Below, piece by piece: positions 54,515 through 63,162 of a DNA stretch of 64,000 nucleotides. Position numbers and translations under genes: made by a program. The notes beneath the pieces are model-generated. The model did not search any database. It was not told the origin of the DNA and saw only the letters and a program-made list of their open reading frames with translations. The DNA is from SLJN01 sp964505385 (lineage in GTDB: Bacteria > Bacteroidota > Rhodothermia > Balneolales > Natronogracilivirgulaceae), in the NCBI GenBank assembly GCA_964505385.1, contig CAZDIA010000003.1, positions 1-64,000 of the forward strand, read 5' to 3'. Every line of letters begins with the position of its first letter. The stretch's first letter is position 1.

Positions 54515-54886
54515 AACACTGTAAGTTTATGCACACTGGTAATATCAGGAAAGTATGAAGTTTGTTGAATGGAGTAAATACAGCACTAAAAAAGTTAAAA
54601 AGAGATATACCTGAATCAGCAGCAAAATATTGGGAGCAAAAAGATAGAGTATCATTGTATTGCTTAGGTTTAGATCGCCAACGGCTCCGGGATCGAAGAA
54701 GATACTTGGAAAGTATCAAAAATTAACCAGCCGGATAAGATGCGAAATCATACAAACAAGCATGTCATTCAGTTATCTAATTCTTATGTGAGGATTAAAC
54801 ATTTATTTGCTCTATAGCTTACTTTTTGTCTCCAAAAATAATTTCTTATAATTGACAAATTGCTGAACACAAGTTATTAAAACTAA
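54515..54886. other. Intergenic region holding a possible small gene
   Basis: Contains the small frame 54562-54726 listed separately. No other gene, hairpin or repeat is recognised. Confidence 0.35.
54562..54726 (+). CDS. Possible 54-residue basic protein or gene remnant
   Basis: A plus-strand frame starting TTG-TTG encodes LLNGVNTALKKLKRDIP, then SAAKYWEQKDRV and a basic end LDRQRLRDRRRYLESIKN. The composition is highly protein-like, with helix-forming blocks. CAGGAAAG lies about 10 nt upstream, a weak ribosome site, and the start would be TTG. It could be a real small protein or the C-terminus of a lost gene. No family recognised. Confidence 0.35.
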   Translation: MLNGVNTALKKLKRDIPESAAKYWEQKDRVSLYCLGLDRQRLRDRRRYLESIKN

Positions 54887-55159
54887 ATGAGTAAACTGAA
54901 TTGCCCACATTGTGGAAACCAGGGTGTTTCCGCTACAGGTAAACTATTTCTGGGACCAATCATCTCGATGGATTGCAACGTTTGCGGTAAGAAAATCGGA
55001 GTCCCGTTCTATTCTGTTTTTGCTATCGTTCCATTTCTTATTGCTATCCAACTCTTGTCCTATGTTGAATCTCTTTCTCTCGCTTTGATACTTGCTGTTA
55101 TACTGATCGTAATATCGGCCATCGTGAATGTACGATGGGTCCCTTTGCGGCCAAAATAG
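54887..55159 (+). CDS. Zinc-ribbon membrane protein of unknown function
   Basis: A 90-aa protein. CPHCGNQG at the N-terminus and CNVCGKK at about 31-37 form a four-cysteine zinc-ribbon, followed by two hydrophobic helices (about 42-58 and 62-82). Such small ribbon-plus-two-helix proteins are common and unassigned. It stands alone. Confidence 0.75.
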   Translation: MSKLNCPHCGNQGVSATGKLFLGPIISMDCNVCGKKIGVPFYSVFAIVPFLIAIQLLSYVESLSLALILAVILIVISAIVNVRWVPLRPK

Positions 55160-55642
55160 ACAGAGATTTTTTATTGGTGATCAACTACCGCAATTGATAG
55201 ATATCACGGCCAATATTGTTATCCTGTCGCTCTTATAAACTTCGAGTTATAACGTCGCTAATCAGGATTCTTTCTATGTTGATGCTATTTCAACTTGAAT
55301 AATCACTGCGATGATTTGACAACGCAGTCTGTCAGATTTGAATCTAACTGGCTCTTGCGGTATTACGATTTTTTTATTTTTTACATTTTGATTTTCAAAT
55401 TGCCATTCACCTTGTCATAAAATCATCCCGCTACTCAAAATCTCATCCACTGCCATAAAAAACCGCTTCCAAAAGACCTAACATAATCTTAGATTGATCC
55501 TTTTGGAATGGCTTCCAAAGCGCATGTTGTGTATTAACAATTCCCTATACCGTTATCTGAATTTGGATTGTTGGATTTTAAATTCTATTATAGGCACTTC
55601 TTAAAAAACGGACACAATGCTTGTTGCAACCATATATCTCTT
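55160..55642. other. Intergenic region with a small hairpin
   Basis: TTCCAAAAG (55467-55475) pairs with CTTTTGGAA (55500-55508) around a 24-nt loop. Otherwise AT-rich. No riboswitch was recognised upstream of the D-glutamate genes. Confidence 0.4.
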
Positions 55643-56668
55643 ATGATAAAAAAACCATACTTGCTGTTTCTCGGGGATGCCCACGACGAATTGGCGATTA
55701 AAGTAGCCCGTGGCATCCATGACTGGCGACCTGAATACGCAGCCGGTCAACTTCGACTGCCGAATTGCAACGCCAATCTTGATCTGCCTGACCTGACCCT
55801 TCAGGAAGCACGTGAGGCAGGTGTGCAAACAATGGTAATCGGTGTTGCTAACCGGGGTGGCGTTATTTCTGATTCATGGAAACAAGTTATGACAGAAGCG
55901 TTAAAAACCGGGTTTGACCTCGCTTCGGGTTTGCACAATTTGCTTCGCGATGATCCTGATCTGGTTGCTGTTGCGGAAAAACACGGGCGGAAGTTGATCG
56001 ATGTTCGTGTACCTCAACAAGAATATCCTATAGCAAATGGGAAAAAACGTAGTGGTAAACGATGCCTGACCGTAGGAACCGACTGTTCAGTCGGGAAAAT
56101 GTATACCTCACTGGCGATGGAGCAGGAAATGAAGGAACGGGGGTTGAAAGCAAGTTTTCGTAGTACCGGCCAAACCGGTATCCTTATTAATGGCGGCGGT
56201 GTGCCGCTGGATGCTGTGGGAGCGGACTTTATGGCCGGATCCATCGAATGGCTCACACCGGATAATGACCCGGATCACTGGGATCTGATTGAAGGGCAGG
56301 GATCACTTTTTCATGTCTCTTTTTCCGGTGTAACGCTGGCCTTAATTCATGGCGGGCAGCCTGATGCGCTGATTTTATGCCACGAACCCACCCGCCGGCA
56401 CCTCCGTGGAATTCCTGATTATGAACTTCCCTCTTTGGAGGCGTTGCATGATCTTTCGCTTCAAATGGCAAAAATTGCCAATCCTGATTGCCGGGTAGCC
56501 GGAATATCCATTAATACAACTGCATTATCAGAATCCTCTGCAAATAGTTATCTTGCTGAAGTTGAAAGTAAAATGGGACTCCCTACTGTTGATCCGTTTC
56601 GGCAGGGCGCTTCCCGGCTGGTGGATGCATTGGATGAATTAAATGAACCAGTTGAAGTTAGATATTAA
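55643..56668 (+). CDS. dgcN: DUF1611 protein, DgcN-like D-glutamate N-acetyltransferase
   Basis: A 341-aa protein starting MIKKPYLLFLGDAHDE. An N-terminal Rossmann-like domain is followed by a P-loop GTDCSVGKM at 145-153 and a C-terminal domain with FRSTGQTGILINGGGVP and EGQGSLFH. This is the DUF1611 family. Its member DgcN acetylates D-glutamate in the marine/halophilic pathway in which N-acetyl-D-glutamate is then racemised by DgcA. The gene overlaps the next (enolase-superfamily) gene by 26 bp, exactly the DgcN-DgcA pairing, which supports the assignment more than the fold alone. No deacetylase gene is adjacent. Substrate is inferred from gene order. Confidence 0.83.
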   Translation: MIKKPYLLFLGDAHDELAIKVARGIHDWRPEYAAGQLRLPNCNANLDLPDLTLQEAREAGVQTMVIGVANRGGVISDSWKQVMTEALKTGFDLASGLHNLLRDDPDLVAVAEKHGRKLIDVRVPQQEYPIANGKKRSGKRCLTVGTDCSVGKMYTSLAMEQEMKERGLKASFRSTGQTGILINGGGVPLDAVGADFMAGSIEWLTPDNDPDHWDLIEGQGSLFHVSFSGVTLALIHGGQPDALILCHEPTRRHLRGIPDYELPSLEALHDLSLQMAKIANPDCRVAGISINTTALSESSANSYLAEVESKMGLPTVDPFRQGASRLVDALDELNEPVEVRY

Positions 56669-57617
56669 ATTCGAGTCGTTTCAACTCGCTGATGTTTTCA
56701 CGATCGCCCGGGGCTCCCGGACTCAGGCCGACGTGCTCACTGTTCGGGTAACACGTGACGGTATTACCGGCTGGGGGGAATGTGTCCCTTATCAGCGGTA
56801 TGATGAAACTGCCGAAAGCGTAGCCGCTCAAATTGAGGTATTGCCGGATGACTTTGACCGAACCACATTACAGGAGTTGCTGCCCGCCGGTGCCGCTCGT
56901 AATGCGGTAGATTGTGCACTCTGGGATTTGGAAGCCAAAACTCATCAAAAACGTGTGTGGGAGCTGGCCGGATTGCAAAAGCCCGGCCCGGTAACTACAG
57001 CTTTCACTTTATCCCTGGATGAACCGCAAAAAATGAAGGACAAGGCGAAGCAGAACGCCCACAGGCCTTTGCTTAAAATCAAACTCGGCACTCCTGATGA
57101 TATGCCAAGACTTGAAGCCGTCCGTGCAGGTGCGCCTGATTCTAAAATTATCATTGACGCTAATGAAGGATGGACTACTGAAATTTATCAGGAACTGGCC
57201 CCACATCTTATAAGACTTGGTGTGGCAATGGTGGAACAACCATTACCCGCCGGCGATGATGTCTATCTGGAAGAAATTGAGCGTCCCTTGCCGGTTTGCG
57301 CTGATGAATCCTGTCACGACCGCAACAATTTGCCTGAGCTTGCCGGTCGTTATGATATGGTTAATATCAAACTTGATAAAACCGGCGGCCTCACGGAAGC
57401 TTTGGCACTGCGTGAAGAAGCCGAAAAACAGGGCTACGACATCATGGTAGGTTGCATGGTTGGATCATCCCTGGCTATGGCTCCGGCCGTACTTGTCGCT
57501 CAGCAAGTAGGTATCACCGATCTTGACGGGCCGCTTTTACTTGCAGAAGATCGCACTCCGCCTCTTAAATATGATGATCGCAGCGTATACCCATCACTCC
57601 CCGAACTTTGGGGATAA
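56643..57617 (+). CDS. dgcA: Enolase-superfamily racemase, DgcA-like (N-acetyl-D-glutamate racemase)
   Basis: A 324-aa member of the muconate-lactonising/dipeptide-epimerase branch. The catalytic Lys pair is in LLKIKLGT (Lys145/147), the metal ligands are Asp172 (IIDANEGW), Glu198 (VEQPLP) and Asp221 (CADESCHD), and the opposite-face Lys243 is in NIKLDKTGG. Two lysines on opposite faces fit a 1,1-proton-transfer racemase or epimerase. Annotation pipelines would call it a dipeptide (L-Ala-D/L-Glu) epimerase; the overlap with DUF1611 argues for N-acetylglutamate racemase instead. Either fits D-Glu recovery from peptidoglycan. Confidence 0.83.
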   Translation: MNQLKLDIKFESFQLADVFTIARGSRTQADVLTVRVTRDGITGWGECVPYQRYDETAESVAAQIEVLPDDFDRTTLQELLPAGAARNAVDCALWDLEAKTHQKRVWELAGLQKPGPVTTAFTLSLDEPQKMKDKAKQNAHRPLLKIKLGTPDDMPRLEAVRAGAPDSKIIIDANEGWTTEIYQELAPHLIRLGVAMVEQPLPAGDDVYLEEIERPLPVCADESCHDRNNLPELAGRYDMVNIKLDKTGGLTEALALREEAEKQGYDIMVGCMVGSSLAMAPAVLVAQQVGITDLDGPLLLAEDRTPPLKYDDRSVYPSLPELWG

Positions 57618-57949
57618 AATCTTCAGGATGTTAAAAATACAACGGACATCATTTCCCATGTTTCAAAATAATTACCTGCTTTAATCCGGCCTCATAACTG
57701 TCCAAAACGATTTAGGAAAGTGAATGAAAAATTTTCAGTCTTGGTAACATTTATTCTTTATCTCGCTGATTTTCACAGAGTTTGGCGCAGATTTCCGCAG
57801 AATATCTGCGAGACTCAGCGAAAATCAGCGAGAAAAAGAGGAGAGGGTTGATTTATAATTTACGAACTAAACCCTCTTAAAGGAACAGAAACGAAGATTT
57901 TATGTGATTTTAAAATTGTTTAGGACAGTAATTATCCGGACTGACTCAA
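57618..57949. repeat. Nested inverted-repeat element
   Basis: An outer pair ACTGTCCAAAACGATTT (near 57697) / AAATTGTTTAGGACAGT (near 57915) encloses an inner perfect 14-bp pair TCTCGCTGATTTTC (57761-57774) / GAAAATCAGCGAGA (57820-57833), whose loop itself contains CGCAGATTTCCGCAG. No gene is seen. It could be a palindromic mobile element or terminator region for the dgcA-like and AEC genes. Confidence 0.65.
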
Positions 57950-58864
57950 TCACAAAACATACTCCAGAAACCAATACCATCCGCCCAGAGTTAAAAAAGA
58001 AACCGGCACTCCAAAGCCGACCATAAGTGCTGCCAGGCGTGAATTCAATCCATAGGACATGGCGATAATTGACCCGGTAACCATCGGGGCCATTGCTGCT
58101 TCCATAATGCTGACTTTCACTTCCATACCACTGCCTCCAGTAATCAGCACATAAATTACAAACAGAATGGCCGGTGCAATCAGCAACTTGTATCCCAATC
58201 CCATTACGAGCGGTTTTAAACTCTGACTGTTCATATTAATTGAAAGTTGCATACCCACAGCGGTGATGGCAAGCGGAGTAATCGTCGCTCCTAATGCTTC
58301 AAGCACGCCAAGTGCCACTCCCTCAGCCTGTAAACCTGTGAGATTCAGAATAATCGCCAGGGTAAATGCCAGAAATGGGGGGAATAGCACTACCCTTTTT
58401 AGGATGATTCGTTTTCGGGTTTTTCCGGTGGAATAAACTGATGCAATGATTATACCGATAGTCGTCACTGCCACAAATGTACCGGGTTGATCCACCAAAA
58501 GTGCGATACTGAGTGCCTCACTTCCATAAAGCGCTTCGATTATCGGAAACCCCACGAAGGAGGTATTTCCAAACCCTGCTGTAAGAAGCAGACACCCGAT
58601 TGTTTTTCGATCCCACTGAAAAAGATGCCCTAATAGCGGTATAATCAATAATGCAAATAGCAGTACAATCCACGATGTAAGAATCGGATACAGCATGCTC
58701 ACATCCAACTCTATCCGGGGGATGTGAATGAGTGCCAGCGCAGGCAGGGAAATATAGATTACAAAATTATTGAGCGCCAATGGTGTTGCCTCCGGAAAAT
58801 CCTTTACCCGTTTAAGGAGGATTCCCAGAATCAGGCAAACAATAATCAGAGTAATATTGGTCAT
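57950..58864 (-). CDS. AEC-family (auxin efflux carrier-type) transporter
   Basis: A 304-aa permease with about ten hydrophobic helices. NNFVIYISLPALALIHI near 32-48 and TAGFGNTSFVGFPIIEALYG near 94-113 are the AEC signatures. Bacterial members move malonate, malate or related acids. It is convergent with dgcN-dgcA across the repeat element and may not be linked to it. Substrate unknown. Confidence 0.87.
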   Translation of the reverse strand: MTNITLIIVCLILGILLKRVKDFPEATPLALNNFVIYISLPALALIHIPRIELDVSMLYPILTSWIVLLFALLIIPLLGHLFQWDRKTIGCLLLTAGFGNTSFVGFPIIEALYGSEALSIALLVDQPGTFVAVTTIGIIIASVYSTGKTRKRIILKRVVLFPPFLAFTLAIILNLTGLQAEGVALGVLEALGATITPLAITAVGMQLSINMNSQSLKPLVMGLGYKLLIAPAILFVIYVLITGGSGMEVKVSIMEAAMAPMVTGSIIAMSYGLNSRLAALMVGFGVPVSFLTLGGWYWFLEYVL

Positions 58865-59050
58865 GCATCAGGGGAATTCGTTACCTGCGCAAGATAAAGA
58901 TACTTCTGATAGTGCCCAATTCATTAAAGATGCAACCAATGCAGAGTTATCACACACAGTTCTTATGAGATTTCCAAAAATCAGAGATCGACAGTTGACA
59001 ATGAACCCGGTACCCGCGGCACCCTGTTATGGATAAATTTTGCCAGTAGT

Positions 59051-59422
59051 TCAACTATCCACTGACTTTTCCGCGAATTTTACTAATTCATCAAGTGGCA
59101 CGATTTCAAGCGTTTTCTCATGTGTAGCTTCCAGATCTACCGTAGGAGCTACGCCTGCCTGATATGCTTCATACCAGCGTGATGCACACAGGCACCATTT
59201 ATCGCCGGGTTGCAAACCGGGAAATTCAAACTCAGGACGCGGAGTGGTTAAATCATTGCCGCGTTCTTTGCTGAATTCCAGAAACTCTTCCGTCACACGG
59301 GCGCAAACAGTATGCACTCCCAGATCCTGCTCATTGGTCTTGCAGCATCCGTCCCGGAAAAAACCTGTTAGCGGATCGTTGCTGCATGTTTTAATGGGAT
59401 TTCCGAAGACATTTGTACTCAT
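59051..59422 (-). CDS. DUF2237-family protein
   Basis: A 123-aa cysteine-rich protein: NVFGNPIKTCSNDPLTGFFRDG at the start, CARVTEEFLEFSKERGNDL, FPGLQPGDKWCLCASRW and AP-V-LEATHEK at the end make it a confident DUF2237 member. The conserved cysteines and histidines suggest metal binding. Function unknown. It is a stand-alone gene. Confidence 0.92.
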   Translation of the reverse strand: MSTNVFGNPIKTCSNDPLTGFFRDGCCKTNEQDLGVHTVCARVTEEFLEFSKERGNDLTTPRPEFEFPGLQPGDKWCLCASRWYEAYQAGVAPTVDLEATHEKTLEIVPLDELVKFAEKSVDS

Positions 59423-59480
59423 GAAATTCTGTAATTTGGTATGTGATGGTTTCTATTCAACCATAACTATAAATAACCAC

Positions 59481-60662
59481 TCATTGATTCCGTGCATTGT
59501 ACTTATCTAAAATTTCCAATACTTCATCCATGGGAAGAGCCTTCATCTCGTTGCCGTCGCGGCCGGTCATATCTTCCGCCATGAACAGAGAGTTGTACAC
59601 CGCCTCTTCAGTAGCTTCCACGGCTGCCTGGAATAACGGCGACATATCCACATTGTGCAGTTCCCTGGTTTCGTATTCACCGCTTGCTCCGTGTTCCCGG
59701 CGCAGATCTTCATGAGTAGAAAAAGCTATTGAAAAATCTCCGCTCCCGTTCGACGCCGATGAGCCGGTTCGCGATAGAGCCATAAATGTACGCTTTGCCA
59801 ACCGCTCCAGGTTTCGTGATGAAACCGGTGCATCGGTTGCAAGAATAATCATGATGGATCCTTCTTCCGGATCATAAGGAACATCACCCGACATAAAGTG
59901 GGTCCCCAGCTCCTCACCAACCGGAGCACCATTGATCGTCAAAACTCCTCCGTAATTTGCCTGAACCAGTACGCCAACTTTATAACCGCCGCGTTCTTCA
60001 GGCAAAATGCGGGAAGAAGTGCCAATCCCGGCTTTGAAACCGAGCGTTCGCGTTCCTGTGCCGGCACCAACGTTGCCTTCTTCAACCGGACCACTATCTG
60101 CTGCTTCAAATGCTTCCAATACATGATCTTTGGTTACATGCCCGCCACGAATATCATTCAAAAAACCATCATTGGTTTCGCCTATTAGCGGATTGATCGA
60201 CCGGACATCCTCCATACCCTCCTTAGCCAGCATATAGTCGCGAACAGCTGCTGCTACATCCCAGGTACTTAAAGTGTTAGACAGAGCTATCGGCGTTTCG
60301 ATCTCACCAAGCTCTTTCACCTGTGAAAATCCAAGCGCTTTCCCGAATCCGTTGCCTACATAAATCGCGCCGGGTACTTTTTGTTGAAAAACATTTCCTT
60401 CATGCGGGTTGATCACCGTAACACCGGTTCTGACATCATCCCCCTCCACAATTGTTTTCTGACCGACTGAAACCCCATCCACATCTGTTATCGCATTCCA
60501 TTGTCCGGGCTGAAGTATGCCGGGTTCCACCCCCAGATCGCGGGCGCGCCGGTTTTCATTATCATCAGAATCAAAAGAGGGATTATTGGCCATGATGACA
60601 TCTCCGGTTAAGCATAGAAAAGAAATCAAAAAAGGTATCGTAAAAAAAATCCATCGTGCCAT
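59481..60662 (-). CDS. Exported P1 (S58, DmpA-like) peptidase
   Basis: A 393-aa autoprocessing N-terminal-nucleophile peptidase of the DmpA/P1 family (L-aminopeptidase D-amidase/esterase). A signal peptide (about 4-20) places it outside the cytoplasm. The cleavage pair Gly268-Ser269 in EEGSIMIILATDAP exposes the catalytic Ser. IRGGHVTKDHVLEAFEAADSG near 172 and GNVGAGTGTRTLGFKAGIGTSS near 196-217 are typical. DmpA acts on N-terminal D- or L-residues and on D-Ala esters, fitting a role in D-amino-acid-containing peptides near the D-glutamate genes. It is divergent from the S9 peptidase gene. Confidence 0.9.
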   Translation of the reverse strand: MARWIFFTIPFLISFLCLTGDVIMANNPSFDSDDNENRRARDLGVEPGILQPGQWNAITDVDGVSVGQKTIVEGDDVRTGVTVINPHEGNVFQQKVPGAIYVGNGFGKALGFSQVKELGEIETPIALSNTLSTWDVAAAVRDYMLAKEGMEDVRSINPLIGETNDGFLNDIRGGHVTKDHVLEAFEAADSGPVEEGNVGAGTGTRTLGFKAGIGTSSRILPEERGGYKVGVLVQANYGGVLTINGAPVGEELGTHFMSGDVPYDPEEGSIMIILATDAPVSSRNLERLAKRTFMALSRTGSSASNGSGDFSIAFSTHEDLRREHGASGEYETRELHNVDMSPLFQAAVEATEEAVYNSLFMAEDMTGRDGNEMKALPMDEVLEILDKYNARNQ

Positions 60663-60767
60663 AGTTTCAATTATTGAATGATTGGATTAAAATTGAATCT
60701 AATAAGTTATCATTGAATTTGCAGTAACTCAGTTCCCAAAATCCGGTACAATTTACCTTGCTTTATA

Positions 60768-60906
60768 ATACCAAAACAACTTTCGGACTTGGTGAAAATC
60801 AGTGTAAAGTCACCCTTCGTGAGCCCTTCGACTATGCTCAGGGCTCACGAAGCATAACCCACCTTAATAATAGCTTCACTTTCACCAAGTCCAAAAGTTG
60901 TGATAT
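60768..60906. repeat. Nested palindromic element of about 140 bp
   Basis: Outer arms ACTTTCGGACTTGGTGAA (60779-60796) and TTCACCAAGTCCAAAAGT (60881-60898) are inverted and extend outward with mismatches. Inner arms CTTCGTGAGCCCT (60815-60827) and AGGGCTCACGAAG (60840-60852) form a perfect 13-bp stem with a 12-nt loop. Frames read through it are palindrome artefacts. It looks like a miniature mobile element or REP-type repeat. Confidence 0.75.
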
Positions 60907-61029
60907 CAATTTAAATTATTCTTTTCGAAACCAGAAAAACCCTTAGTTCGTAACTCTTTGAGAAACCTGATTGCCATTTGCAAAAACCTTTGTAGCTTAT
61001 CAGCAATCGTTTAATCAAAAACAATCATT

Positions 61030-63057
61030 ATGAATAAACACACACTATTTTCTGTATTGTTGATTTTTGTCTTTGCCAGTTGCGGAGCATCTGCTCCGGC
61101 TGCAGATGAACACGGAAATGAAGAGAATGATGACTTATGGTCTCCCCAATATATGGTGGAAAATTTCAAACGGGTAGGAGGAACTGAAATCTCGCCCGAT
61201 GGAGAATGGATCGCTTTTACGGTTTCAGAGTCGCGAACCGAAGGCGAAAAAAGTGATTATCTCACTCATATTCACATGGTAAATGCCGATGGTTCACGGC
61301 AATATCAGTTAACACGCGGTGACGAGTCGGCCTCCAACCCGCAGTGGTCTCCTGATGGAGAATATCTGACTTTCACTTCTACCCGTGGAAATGATGGCAA
61401 TCAAATCTGGATGATCGATCCCCGCGGCGGTGAAGCATGGCAGGTTACTGAAGCTGAAGGCAGTGTCGGCAGCTATCAATGGTCACCGGATGGAGAGCAG
61501 ATTGCCTTCCTGATGAGTGACCCGCCTGATGAAGAAGACCGGCGCCGGCAGCGCGAGCGTGAAGATGTAAATGTAGTGGATGAAGATTTTAACTTTACCC
61601 ATCTGTATGTTTTTGATGTTGATCCACAGGATAAAGAGCCTGTTGAAATCCAGCGGCTGACTGAAGGCGATTTCAACATCAATAGCTTTGATTGGTCCCC
61701 GGATGGTGAAACTTTAGCTTTTGATCATCAACCTACTCCGAAAGCAGATGACTGGCCTGATACGGATATCTCTACCGTCCCGGCTGATAGTGGTGCCGTT
61801 GAGGAGTTAGTCGATCTTGGCGGCGCTGATACCAGCCCGCTTTATTCTCCGGAAGGCAACTACCTTGCCTTTACTTCCGACGATGGTGATCCCCGCTGGC
61901 CGGGATTCAGTTATATATTTGTGAAAGATCTTGAGGATGGCTCTTTGCAACAGCTTGGTGAAACTCATGATGACGAACCCAGTATCATGGAATGGTCACC
62001 TGATGGCGGGCACATTTTCTACCAGGAGCTGCATAAGACTTCTATAGATCTGTTTGCTATACCAGTAGACGGGGGCGAATACCAACAGATCACTGAAGGC
62101 GACGGCAGGTTTACCGGCTTTTCTTTATCAGATGATGCCTCCACCATAGCCGCAACACACCAGGATTTTGATCAGGCTCCGGATATTATCATTTCTGAAG
62201 GTGAAGACTTTACTCCCGATAGACTTACGAATATCAATGAGGGTTATGAGCAAACCGAAATTGCTCACGCCGAGGTAATTACCTATGAATCCACTGACGG
62301 ATTTGAAATAGAATCGCCTCTGATCTACCCGCTTGATTATGAAGAGGGAGAAACCTACCCTGTTTTATTGCATGTTCACGGCGGACCTACCGGGGTGTAT
62401 GGTGAAAGCTATGTAGCCTCGCCCGCTGTTTATCCCCTGCAAAAGTTTGCCGCTGAAGGGTACTTCATCCTCCGGCCCAATTTCCGCGGCTCTGGCGGAT
62501 ACGGCAAAGATTTTCGTTTTGCCAACATCTCCGACTGGGGTTTTGGTGATCTCGAAGACATGAAAGCCGGCCTCGATTATCTGATTGAAGAAGGCAAAGT
62601 GGATGAAGACCAGCAGGCGATTATGGGATGGTCGTATGGTGGCTACATGTCCTCATTTGCCATTACGCAAACAGACCGCTTCCAGGCTTCCATGGTAGGT
62701 GCCGGGGTAACCAATCTGATTAGTATGACCGGAACTGCAGATATTCCCAGCTTCCTGCCTGACTACTTTGAAGGTGAATTCTGGGAGGAAACCGAACGGT
62801 TCCAGCGTCATTCTGCAATCTTCAATGTTGAAAATATCAGTACCCCTACTCTGATTCTTCATCCTGAAGAGGATGTCAGAGTACCGCCATCTCAGGGGCA
62901 GGAACTCTATAATGCGCTGGATCGACTGGGTGTGGACACCAAAATGGTTACATATCCACGTCAGCCCCATGGAATTCAAGAACCCAAATTCACCATAGAT
63001 GCCGCCGAGCGGCAACTGAAATGGCTGGAGAAATACCTTCATGAAAATGGGTACTAA
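61030..63057 (+). CDS. Lipoprotein S9-family (prolyl oligopeptidase/acylaminoacyl) peptidase
   Basis: A 675-aa serine peptidase with a lipobox FASC (Cys18). Residues about 55-400 form a TolB/WD40-like propeller with repeated SPDGE motifs. The C-terminal alpha/beta hydrolase domain has Ser535 in GWSYGGYM, Asp615 in HPEEDVRVP and His647 in QPHGI. Oxyanion elements (HVHGGP near 445) precede it. The family releases short peptides or N-acyl amino acids from peptides. It probably acts in the periplasm next to the P1 peptidase encoded on the opposite strand. Confidence 0.9.
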   Translation: MNKHTLFSVLLIFVFASCGASAPAADEHGNEENDDLWSPQYMVENFKRVGGTEISPDGEWIAFTVSESRTEGEKSDYLTHIHMVNADGSRQYQLTRGDESASNPQWSPDGEYLTFTSTRGNDGNQIWMIDPRGGEAWQVTEAEGSVGSYQWSPDGEQIAFLMSDPPDEEDRRRQREREDVNVVDEDFNFTHLYVFDVDPQDKEPVEIQRLTEGDFNINSFDWSPDGETLAFDHQPTPKADDWPDTDISTVPADSGAVEELVDLGGADTSPLYSPEGNYLAFTSDDGDPRWPGFSYIFVKDLEDGSLQQLGETHDDEPSIMEWSPDGGHIFYQELHKTSIDLFAIPVDGGEYQQITEGDGRFTGFSLSDDASTIAATHQDFDQAPDIIISEGEDFTPDRLTNINEGYEQTEIAHAEVITYESTDGFEIESPLIYPLDYEEGETYPVLLHVHGGPTGVYGESYVASPAVYPLQKFAAEGYFILRPNFRGSGGYGKDFRFANISDWGFGDLEDMKAGLDYLIEEGKVDEDQQAIMGWSYGGYMSSFAITQTDRFQASMVGAGVTNLISMTGTADIPSFLPDYFEGEFWEETERFQRHSAIFNVENISTPTLILHPEEDVRVPPSQGQELYNALDRLGVDTKMVTYPRQPHGIQEPKFTIDAAERQLKWLEKYLHENGY

Positions 63058-63087
63058 ATAATTTTAATTTCATTTAAGTGAAAACCT

Positions 63088-63141
63088 CAGCCACGCCTTT
63101 TCTGAACGATATTAATCAGGAAGGTCGTGGCTGTTTTATTT
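63088..63141 (+). terminator. Intrinsic terminator of the S9 peptidase gene
   Basis: CAGCCACGCCTTTTCTG pairs with CAGGAAGGTCGTGGCTG with one mismatch, then TTTTATTTT. It also separates the S9 gene from the convergent marC gene. Confidence 0.85.
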
Positions 63142-63162
63142 TGTATCCTATCCATGAGTTGA

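Noticed and set aside
60758..60946. A 62-codon frame before the S9 peptidase
   Set aside because: It lies entirely within the nested palindrome and has no start context.
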